Shown: positions 16,035 to 22,722 of the stretch, one piece after another
Layout of the letters: every line of letters begins with the position of its first letter
Position numbering within the stretch: the stretch's first letter is position 1
Source of the DNA: Amycolatopsis pretoriensis
GTDB lineage: Bacteria; Actinomycetota; Actinomycetes; Mycobacteriales; Pseudonocardiaceae
Length of the DNA stretch: 64,000 nt
Direction: 5' to 3'
NCBI RefSeq assembly: GCF_900107925.1
Contig: NZ_FNUJ01000010.1
Location: 310,001-374,000, forward strand
Notes under the pieces: model-generated
The model's input: the letters and a program-made list of their open reading frames with translations, nothing else
Told to the model about the DNA's origin: nothing
The model's database searches: none
Made by a program: the position numbers and the translations under genes

Positions 16035-16802
16035 ATGCCGGAAACCCGCCACCTCACCCCGCCCCCGGGAACCACTCCGGAAGGGAAAGGCTGGCTGCCG
16101 CACGGCTTCCACCTCGGCACCCACCGCCACGATGACGGCCAGCTGGTGTACGCGGCCGCCGGCGGGTTCGCCACGACCACCGCGCTCGGGACCTGGGTCG
16201 CGCCGGCCAACCGCGTCACCTGGACGCCGCCCGGGTTCGACCACTCGCACCGCTGCTACGGCCGGACCGACTTCCGGCTCGTCGTCATCCCGGCCGAGTC
16301 GTGCGGTGAGCTCCTGGCCCACCCCGGCGTGTTCGCGGTCAGCCCGCTCCTGCGCGAGGCCCTCCTGACGCTGACCGACCCGCGCGAAAGCCGTCCCGGC
16401 GCCCACCGGCGGCTGCGCGCGGTCGTCGTCGACGAGCTCGCCGGGCCACCCGAGCGGTCCCTGCACCTGCCCGAACCCCGCGACGACCGGCTGCGCGCCG
16501 TCACCGCCCTCCTCCACGCCGACCCCGCGCGCGCCGAGACGCTGGCCGAACTGGGCCGGGTGGCCGGGGCGAGCGAACGCACCCTCAGCCGCCTCTTCCA
16601 GGCCGAGCTCGGCATGGGTTTCCTGCGCTGGCGCACCATCCTGCGCGTCCACCACGCCCTGGTCCACCTGACCGAAGGCCGCTCGGTCCTCGACACGGCG
16701 ATGGCGTGCGGGTGGTCCAACCCGTCGAGCTTCATCGACGCCTTCACCGACGTCGTCGGCCAGACGCCGGGCCGCTACCAGGCCGGGCTGGACCAGCGCT
16801 GA
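16035..16802 (+). CDS. AraC family transcriptional regulator
   Basis: A 255-aa protein. The N-terminal half is a cupin-like ligand domain (HRHDDGQLVYAAAGGF, WVAPANRVTWTPPGFDHSH). The C-terminal half has two helix-turn-helix motifs of the AraC/XylS type: ETLAELGRVAGASERTLSRLF and SVLDTAMACGWSNPSSFIDAF followed by VGQTPGRYQ. It lies 72 bp upstream of a PobA-like hydroxylase on the same strand, so it is likely its regulator, as AraC-type PobR proteins control pobA in some proteobacteria. The effector is unknown. Confidence 0.87.
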   Translation: MPETRHLTPPPGTTPEGKGWLPHGFHLGTHRHDDGQLVYAAAGGFATTTALGTWVAPANRVTWTPPGFDHSHRCYGRTDFRLVVIPAESCGELLAHPGVFAVSPLLREALLTLTDPRESRPGAHRRLRAVVVDELAGPPERSLHLPEPRDDRLRAVTALLHADPARAETLAELGRVAGASERTLSRLFQAELGMGFLRWRTILRVHHALVHLTEGRSVLDTAMACGWSNPSSFIDAFTDVVGQTPGRYQAGLDQR

Positions 16803-16874
16803 CTTGGCGGGTTTCCGGTATCCGGTGTCGCTTCACCGGTTGGTGGCGGCCGGCGCCGGGTCCACAGTGGAGTC

Positions 16875-18017
16875 ATGACCGAACACACCACCGTCGTCGT
16901 CATCGGGGCCGGGGTCGCCGGGCTCACCCTCGGGAACATCCTGCTGCGCAACGGAATCGGCTGCGTCGTCCTCGAAAAGCACAGCCGCGCGCACGTCGAA
17001 CAGCGGCAACGGGCCGGCACCATCGACAGCCGCGGCGTACGCATGTTCCGCGAGTGGGGGCTCGAAGAGGTGCTGGCGAGCGACGCCCCGACCGACGTCG
17101 AGAGCGGTTTCTTCCTCGACGGCGAGGAACTGCCCATCGAACTCGGCGACGACGACAACGACAGCGTCTTCCTGCCCCAGCAGGTCCTCGTCCGGAACCT
17201 CACGGACGTCTTCCTGCGCGCCGGCGGCGATCTCCGCTTCGAAGCCGAGGACGTCACCGTCGAAAACCTCGAACAGCCCGTCGTGCGGTACGCGGACCAC
17301 GTCGTCACCGCCGACTTCATCGCCGGGTGCGACGGCGACCGCGGCGTCAGCCGGACCGCCATCCCCGCCGGCGTCCTCACCCGGTACTCGCGCGAGTACG
17401 GCTACGCCTGGCTCAGCGTCCTGGCCGAGGTACCCGCGAACCCGTCGGGCATGGCGATCCACACCCGCGGCCTGGCGGGGATGATCCCCCGCGGCCCGCA
17501 CGCGAGCCGCGTCTATCTCCAGTGCGCCCTCGGCGACGGTCTCGAGCAGTGGCCGGACGACCGCGTCTGGAGCGAGCTGGCCGCCCGGTTCGGCCGGCCG
17601 GTCACGCCCGGCCGGATCGCCGACAAGCGGCTGGTACCACTGCGGAACGTCGTCCACAGCCCGATGCACCACGGCAAGCTGTACCTGCTCGGGGACGCGG
17701 CGCACATCGTCCCGCCGATGAGCGCCAAGGGAATCCACCTCGCGCTGTTCGACACCGAGGTCTTCGCGCGCGGCGTCCTCCGGCACGTCAAGGAGGACGA
17801 CCCGAGCCTGCTCGACGGCTATTCCGAGATGTGCCTGAGCCACGTCTGGAACTACCAGGCCTTCGCGTCGTGGATCACCGACCTCATGCACGACGCCGGA
17901 GACCCGGCCCACGCCGGGGAGTTCCGCAAGCGGACGGCCCGCGCGGAGCTGGAACGCCAGTTCACCTCACCCGCCGCGAGCCGCCTCTTCGGCGAGTTCA
18001 TGGCCGGGGTGAGCTAG
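16875..18017 (+). CDS. FAD-dependent aromatic hydroxylase, 4-hydroxybenzoate 3-monooxygenase-like
   Basis: A 380-aa group A flavoprotein monooxygenase. VVVIGAGVAGLTLGNILL at residues 7-24 binds the FAD ADP moiety, AGCDGDRGVSR is the DG motif, and LYLLGDAAHIVPPMSAKG is the GD motif. The last, with PLRNVVHSPMHHGKLY before it, closely follows the PobA pattern of the p-hydroxybenzoate hydroxylase group. Such enzymes use NAD(P)H and O2 to ortho-hydroxylate a phenolic acid. Length is close to the usual 390 aa. The last four bases overlap the YbaB gene end on the opposite strand. The substrate assignment is moderate. Confidence 0.82.
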   Translation: MTEHTTVVVIGAGVAGLTLGNILLRNGIGCVVLEKHSRAHVEQRQRAGTIDSRGVRMFREWGLEEVLASDAPTDVESGFFLDGEELPIELGDDDNDSVFLPQQVLVRNLTDVFLRAGGDLRFEAEDVTVENLEQPVVRYADHVVTADFIAGCDGDRGVSRTAIPAGVLTRYSREYGYAWLSVLAEVPANPSGMAIHTRGLAGMIPRGPHASRVYLQCALGDGLEQWPDDRVWSELAARFGRPVTPGRIADKRLVPLRNVVHSPMHHGKLYLLGDAAHIVPPMSAKGIHLALFDTEVFARGVLRHVKEDDPSLLDGYSEMCLSHVWNYQAFASWITDLMHDAGDPAHAGEFRKRTARAELERQFTSPAASRLFGEFMAGVS

Positions 18018-18511
18018 CGGTCCGAGCGCAGCGACGCGGGGTCGAAGGACTCCCAGTAGGCGTCTTCGTCCTCCGCGCTCGTCACCGGTTCGGGCGCTTC
18101 CGAAGGCGCGGCACCCAGCCGTTCGGCCCGCAGCCGCTGGAACTCCTCGACCGTCATGCCCGGGTCGTCGTCCTCGGCGCGGGCCGGGGCCGGCATCCCG
18201 GTCATCCGCTCGATCAGGTACGTCATGTCTTCGCCCAGCAGCAACGCCACTTTGTTGTAGCCGTCCTGGGTCGCCTCGCGCATGGCCGCCTGGGCGATCT
18301 CCACGACCAGCGGCCCCAGCCGCTCGCCCAGGTTCACCGCCGACGGCGCCAGCCACAGCCGCAGGAGCTTGCCGCGTCCGTCGACCGTCGCCTCCACCTG
18401 ACCGTCGAGGTCGTGGGCGGTGCCGGTGGCGGACGCGAGCAGCTCGTCCACTTTGGACATGGCTTCCTCCCGAGCCCGGGCCTGGGAAATCAGGTCACGC
18501 GTCGAGATCAC
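18014..18511 (-). CDS. YbaB/EbfC-like protein, ESX-linked, second copy
   Basis: A 165-aa protein of the actinobacterial YbaB/EbfC-like group that accompanies type VII (ESX/WXG100) substrates. Residues 18-105 hold the helix-strand-helix core (VDELLASATGTAHDL, VEATVDGRGKLLRLWL, GPLVVEIAQAAMREA). A Pro- and acid-rich tail follows. GTG 18511 has GGAAGGTGAG upstream; ATG 18460, with GGAGG, would shorten it by 17 residues. It is the last gene of a four-gene operon. DNA binding is known for bacterial YbaB but not shown for this group. Confidence 0.75.
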   Translation of the reverse strand: MISTRDLISQARAREEAMSKVDELLASATGTAHDLDGQVEATVDGRGKLLRLWLAPSAVNLGERLGPLVVEIAQAAMREATQDGYNKVALLLGEDMTYLIERMTGMPAPARAEDDDPGMTVEEFQRLRAERLGAAPSEAPEPVTSAEDEDAYWESFDPASLRSDR

Positions 18512-18517
18512 CGGCGC

Positions 18518-18898
18518 TCACCTTCCGTACGAGTAGGTGTCGGCGTCGGGGTCGTCGTCCGGGATCGGTTCGTAACCCAGGACTTCCAGCTGCGACGCGT
18601 CCACCACCGGCGCCAGCGCGTGGTACATCTTGTCGCCCGCGCGGCGGGTTGCGCGCTGGGCCAGCTCGAGGATCTGGTCGGCCAGCACCGCCGACCCGTG
18701 CCGCAGCGCGGACCGGTGGATCGTCACGCCGGTCAGCAGCCCGCCGGGCGCCACCTGGACTTCGATGGTGCTGTCCGGCGAAGCCGCCTTGCCCACCACC
18801 GGACCCGACCGCTCGAGCCGGGCCGAGACGTCGGCCTCCACGCGTTCGGCTTGCTCGGCGATCCGCGAAGAAGCCAGGTCCACGTCGAATTCAGCCAC
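18518..18898 (-). CDS. YbaB/EbfC-like protein, ESX-linked, first copy
   Basis: A 126-aa protein with the same plan as its downstream neighbour: N-terminal helix (LASSRIAEQAERVEADVSAR), strands STIEVQVAPGGLLTGVTIH, then a helix (AVLADQILELAQRATRRAG) and an acidic tail DDDPDADTYSYGR. It is probably a paralogue of the 18014-18511 gene, and the pair may form heterodimers. It lies 3 bp after the NlpC/P60 gene and 6 bp before the second YbaB gene, so it is in the ESX-like operon. Confidence 0.72.
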   Translation of the reverse strand: MAEFDVDLASSRIAEQAERVEADVSARLERSGPVVGKAASPDSTIEVQVAPGGLLTGVTIHRSALRHGSAVLADQILELAQRATRRAGDKMYHALAPVVDASQLEVLGYEPIPDDDPDADTYSYGR

Positions 18899-18901
18899 GA
18901 C

Positions 18902-20032
18902 TCACCCCGTCGGCCGGTAGAAACCGATGAACGACTGTCCCGCGTTGGTGGTGCGGATCTTGCTGATCTGCACCGGGTCGCCGGCCTCGACCATCTGGCC
19001 GTCGCCGATCACCATCGCCACGTGCCCGGACCAGACGACCAGGTCACCGGGCAGCAGCTGGTCGATCGAGGGCACCTCGGCCCCGACCGTCTGCTGCGCG
19101 GCCGTCCGCGGCAGCTGCAGCCCCGCGTCCTGGTAGGACGTCATGGTCAGCCCGCTGCAGTCGAGGCCGACGCCGCGGGCGGTGCCGCCCCAGACGTAGG
19201 GCACGCCGAGCTGCGAAAGCGCGTTGCGCACGGCCTTGGCGGCGGTCTCGTTCGGCGCCATGACCTGCTTGCCGCCGGGCAGGTTGATCGCGACGCCGCT
19301 GCCGGGCTGCGGCGGGATCGCGACCGGCAGCCGCGGCTTGTGGACGGCGCCGCCACCACCGCCGCCGCCGCCTCCCCCACCGCCTCCGCCGCCGGAGTCG
19401 CCGCCCCCGGAGTAGCCGCTGTTGCTGTTGAAGGACGAGCCCACCTTCGTCGAGGACGCGCTGGACGTCGACGTCGACTGCTCGCCGCCGCCGAGCTTGG
19501 TGCCGATGTCGGTGAGCTGGTTGATGGTCTGCTCGCTGAAGGTCGCGGCCTGCCCGGTGAGCTGGCTGATCTTCGTCTGCAGCTTCATCAGGATGTCGCG
19601 CGACGCGGCGGCGCGGCTCTCCGGCGGCTGGATCGACTTCACCGCCGCCAGCGCCTTCATCGACGCCGAGATCTCCTTGATGATCTGGTCGCGGACCTGG
19701 TCGTTCTTGATCTCGCCCAGGTTCAGCGTCTCGGCCGCCTCGGCGACGGCCTTTTCGATCTCGGCGCTCTCGTCGAGGAGGTCCTGGACCTCCTGCTCGA
19801 GGCTCTTCGACGTCGCGGTGGCGCGGTCGGTCGTCGAGCCGGAGCTGGCCGAAGTGAGGTTGACGCGCTGGTCGGACGCGTGGTCGCGGGTTTGCCCCAC
19901 CGACGTCTGCAGCGCGTGGTGCGCGTCCCGCGCGCCGCTGATCGCGACGGGGTCGTGGCGCAGTTTCAGCGCGAACTGGTTGGTGGGCTCCAGGCTGTGC
20001 CGGACGAGCTGGTCGGTGTGGTGCTCGGTCAC
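18902..20032 (-). CDS. NlpC/P60 (C40) peptidase with helical N-terminal domain and poly-Gly linker
   Basis: A 376-aa protein. Residues 1-190 are helical and rich in heptad-like repeats (coiled coil). A Ser/Thr-rich segment and a run of about 17 glycines (about residues 213-233) follow. The C-terminal 130 residues are a C40 cysteine peptidase: LGVPYVWGGTARGVGLDCSGL gives the catalytic Cys, and GHVAMVIGDG gives the catalytic His. Such domains cut peptidoglycan stem peptides. There is no signal peptide. Its start (GTG) overlaps the stop of the ESX-like gene, so export by a type VII system is the simplest explanation. Confidence 0.82.
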   Translation of the reverse strand: MTEHHTDQLVRHSLEPTNQFALKLRHDPVAISGARDAHHALQTSVGQTRDHASDQRVNLTSASSGSTTDRATATSKSLEQEVQDLLDESAEIEKAVAEAAETLNLGEIKNDQVRDQIIKEISASMKALAAVKSIQPPESRAAASRDILMKLQTKISQLTGQAATFSEQTINQLTDIGTKLGGGEQSTSTSSASSTKVGSSFNSNSGYSGGGDSGGGGGGGGGGGGGGGAVHKPRLPVAIPPQPGSGVAINLPGGKQVMAPNETAAKAVRNALSQLGVPYVWGGTARGVGLDCSGLTMTSYQDAGLQLPRTAAQQTVGAEVPSIDQLLPGDLVVWSGHVAMVIGDGQMVEAGDPVQISKIRTTNAGQSFIGFYRPTG

Positions 20033-20376
20033 GCGCGGTCCCCGAGGTCGGTGCCGAGCCTGCGGACGACGTCGCCGTGGTCGGCCTCGACCGCCGTGTA
20101 GTTGCGGTCGGTCTGCCGCGCGGCCTCGCCGACCTGCCGCCAGCCGCCGCCGACGCGGTGCATCCGCTCCTGCAGCGCGCGCATCCGGCCGCTGTAGGCG
20201 CCGGAGAAGCCGGACTCGCCGCCCATCTCGGAGAAGCCGTGGCCACCGAGCGTCACGTGCGGGCCGACGTGCTTGTCGGCCGCGCCTTTGACGTCGTCGC
20301 CGAGCGGGTCGACTTCGCGCGCGTACCGCGCGTATGCGCCCTCATCGACGTGAAACCCCTGATGCGAACCGTCCAC
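20029..20376 (-). CDS. Small helical ESX/EspC-like protein
   Basis: A 115-aa protein without signal peptide. It consists of two helical segments (GAYARYAREVDPLGDDVKGAAD and RMRALQERMHRVGGGWRQVGEA) joined by a Gly-rich turn, with a GGGW element where WXG100-type proteins have their WxG. The C-terminal helix RNYTAVEADHGDVVRRL resembles the end of EspC-like ESX substrates. First gene of the NlpC/P60-YbaB operon, overlapping the peptidase start by four bases. It is probably a secretion partner or substrate of type VII secretion; no ESX core genes are in the window. Confidence 0.65.
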   Translation of the reverse strand: MDGSHQGFHVDEGAYARYAREVDPLGDDVKGAADKHVGPHVTLGGHGFSEMGGESGFSGAYSGRMRALQERMHRVGGGWRQVGEAARQTDRNYTAVEADHGDVVRRLGTDLGDRA

Positions 20377-20486
20377 TGGCCCTCCCTGTCACCGGAGGTG
20401 CGACGTACGCGCGCGACCCCCGGTTCCCCTGTTGCGGGACTGAGCCTAGTCGACGGTCGGTACCCGGGTGGGCGAATTGCCCGGAC

Positions 20487-21290
20487 TCAGCCGGTGACCT
20501 TCGCGAGCCAGCCCGGGTCCTGCCAGCTGACGATCGCGCCGTTCGCGGTGACCGTCGGCGTGCCGAAGCCGCTCTGCCCGTTACCGAAGTCCTGCGCCAG
20601 CTTCGGGTCGGTCTCGATCTGCTGGAACGCCGTGTTGAGCTGCTGCTCGTACGTGCCCGCGTTGACCGTCTGGGCGAACGCGGGGTCGGTGATCCCGACG
20701 TCCTGGCCGAGCTTGATCAGCTGCGCCTTGTCGTAGCCGCGCTTGCCCTCTTCGGGCTGGTTCGCGAACAGCGAGTCGTGGAACTGCAGGAACTTGCCGG
20801 CGTCGGCCGCGGCCAGCGCCGCGTTCGCCGAGTCGAGCGAGTAGCCGGGCGGGTCCGAGCGGTCGTTGAGCAGCGGCACCATGTGGTAGCGCACCTGCAG
20901 CTTGCCGTCGTTGATCGCCTTTTCGACGTCGGCCTTGTAGGTCTTCTCGAACTGGCCGCAGATCGGGCAGAGGAAGTCGGCGTAGACGTCGATCGACGCC
21001 TTCGCGCCCGCCTTGCCGACCGTGACGACGACGCCGTCACGCTTCTGCGTGACGTCGCCGGTGAGCGACGTGCCCCCGGCCGCGATGGTCTGGCCCTCGG
21101 TCTTGTTCTTGTCCGAGATCGTCCAGATCACGCCGCCGATCACCAGCGCGGCCACGACGACCACGGCGGCGATCCCGATGATCCACTTCCGCTTGTCGGT
21201 CGACGCGCCCCTGGCCTGGGCCACCGCCTTCGCTCCCCCGGCCTGTGCGGCCTGACGACGCTTCCGAGCGGTCCGCTCAGCTCCACCCAC
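20487..21290 (-). CDS. Membrane-anchored DsbA-like thiol oxidoreductase
   Basis: A 267-aa protein. A positively charged N-terminus and one helix (about residues 36-57) anchor it so that the C-terminal domain faces outside. The thioredoxin/DsbA-like domain has the active-site C108-P-I-C111 in VYADFLCPICGQFE and the cis-Pro region GFGTPTV. Such proteins oxidise or isomerise disulphides in exported proteins. It is 6 bp after the MauE/DoxX-like gene, a common actinobacterial pairing in which the membrane partner may recycle the thiols. Confidence 0.86.
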   Translation of the reverse strand: MGGAERTARKRRQAAQAGGAKAVAQARGASTDKRKWIIGIAAVVVVAALVIGGVIWTISDKNKTEGQTIAAGGTSLTGDVTQKRDGVVVTVGKAGAKASIDVYADFLCPICGQFEKTYKADVEKAINDGKLQVRYHMVPLLNDRSDPPGYSLDSANAALAAADAGKFLQFHDSLFANQPEEGKRGYDKAQLIKLGQDVGITDPAFAQTVNAGTYEQQLNTAFQQIETDPKLAQDFGNGQSGFGTPTVTANGAIVSWQDPGWLAKVTG

Positions 21291-21296
21291 TGTGTA

Positions 21297-21824
21297 TCAG
21301 TTCCCTTCCGCGATACCCGAGTAGTCGGGCTCGGGTTCGTCAGAGTTCCCGCGACCTCGCGCGAGCCACCCGTCGAGTGACAGCAGCGTGCGCGGCCGCG
21401 CCAGCAGCCAGACGGCCAGCAGCGCGAAGCCGGAGTCGCGGAGGATCTCCTGCGGGTACTCGGTCTGCCCCGCCGCCACCTGGCCGCCGCCGCCGAAGCA
21501 CCCGCAGTCGATGCTCAGGCCACGCGCCCACGACTGGGCGATGCCGGCGATGAGCACGACGAGCAGCACCAGCGCGGCGCCGGCGACCCAGCGGGTCGCG
21601 AGGCCGGCGAGCAGGAACAGCCCGAGCACGAGCTCGACGAGCGGCAGCGCGATGGCCACCACGTTGGCGAGTGCGTCCGGCAGCACCTGGTACGCCTTCA
21701 CGGCGATCAGCGTCTGCCCCGGATCCGCCAGCTTCAGCGCACCGGAAACGAGCCAGACGGCCGCCAGCCCGAGCCGGGCGAGCGTGCCGACGGCGTCCAG
21801 CACGGGTTGGGACGGTCGCACCAC
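21297..21824 (-). CDS. MauE/DoxX family redox-associated membrane protein
   Basis: A 175-aa protein with four predicted helices (LARLGLAAVWLVSGALK; LANVVAIALPLVELVLGLFLLAG; WVAGAALVLLVVLIAGIAQSW; ILRDSGFALLAVWLLA). Between helices three and four is LSIDCGCFGGGG, a cysteine motif typical of MauE/DoxX-like proteins that work with DsbA-type partners. The DsbA-like gene follows immediately, so the two form a thiol-redox pair for exported proteins. It diverges from the substrate-binding lipoprotein gene at 21892. Confidence 0.82.
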   Translation of the reverse strand: MVRPSQPVLDAVGTLARLGLAAVWLVSGALKLADPGQTLIAVKAYQVLPDALANVVAIALPLVELVLGLFLLAGLATRWVAGAALVLLVVLIAGIAQSWARGLSIDCGCFGGGGQVAAGQTEYPQEILRDSGFALLAVWLLARPRTLLSLDGWLARGRGNSDEPEPDYSGIAEGN

Positions 21825-21891
21825 GCACTTAGGCTAACGGGAGGACCTGAGAACTCCGTAAGGGCACGGCAGCGGTGGAGGGAGCGGCGGA

Positions 21892-22722
21892 ATGCGGTGG
21901 CGCACGCTCGTCGCTTCGGCGTTGCTGCTGGTCACGGCGGCGGCGTGCGGGCCGGGGAAGGTTTCGCCGACCGACTCGCTGGTGGCCCGCGCCAGTGCCA
22001 CGGATCACCTGACCATCGGCATCCGGTTCGACGCGCCGGGGCTTTCCGAGCGCACCGTGGACGGCCGGTTCGTCGGGTTCGACGTCGACGTCGCGACTTT
22101 CGTCGCCTCGGAACTGGGTGTCGCCGCGAAGGACATCACGTGGCGCGAGACGACGTCGGCGACGCGCGAAACGGACCTCACCTCCGGCGCGGTCGACCTG
22201 GTCGTCGCGACCTATTCGATCACCGACAAGCGCAAGCAGCTGGTGTCGTTCGCCGGGCCGTACTTCACGACCGGGCAGGACCTGCTGGTGCGGCGCACGT
22301 CCCCGGACATCACCGGCCCGGAGACGCTCAACGGGCGGCGGCTGTGCTCGGTCACCGGCTCGACGCCCGCGGAGCAGGTGCGCGACCGGTTCGCGCAGGC
22401 GGTGCAGCTGGTCGAGTACCCGCGCTACCCGGACTGCGTGACGGCGCTGCTCGCCGGCCAGATCGACGCGATGACCACCGATGGGGTGATCCTCGCGGGT
22501 TACGTCACACGCGACCCGGAGCTGCTGAAGGTCGTCGGGAAGCCGTTCTCGAAGGAGAGCTACGGCGTCGGCCTGCGCAAGGGCGACACCCAGGGCGTGA
22601 ACGCGGTCGACGACGCGATCCGCAAGATGATCTCCTCCGGCGAATGGCTGCGCTCGCTCAACGCGAACATCGGGCCGTCCGGGTACCAGCTGCCGGCTCC
22701 CCCCGAGGTCACCGAGAAGTGA
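21892..22722 (+). CDS. Amino-acid ABC transporter substrate-binding lipoprotein (glutamate type)
   Basis: A 276-aa solute-binding protein family 3 member. A signal peptide ends in the lipobox TAAAC with Cys19. The domain begins with LTIGIRFDAPGLSE; the GRFVGFDVDVATFVASELG segment is the family signature, and DLVVATYSITDKRK and YPDCVTALLAGQIDAMTTDG are typical of glutamate/glutamine binders in actinobacteria. No permease or ATPase for amino acids is adjacent, so it may be an orphan. The last four bases overlap the HrpB start. Confidence 0.85.
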   Translation: MRWRTLVASALLLVTAAACGPGKVSPTDSLVARASATDHLTIGIRFDAPGLSERTVDGRFVGFDVDVATFVASELGVAAKDITWRETTSATRETDLTSGAVDLVVATYSITDKRKQLVSFAGPYFTTGQDLLVRRTSPDITGPETLNGRRLCSVTGSTPAEQVRDRFAQAVQLVEYPRYPDCVTALLAGQIDAMTTDGVILAGYVTRDPELLKVVGKPFSKESYGVGLRKGDTQGVNAVDDAIRKMISSGEWLRSLNANIGPSGYQLPAPPEVTEK

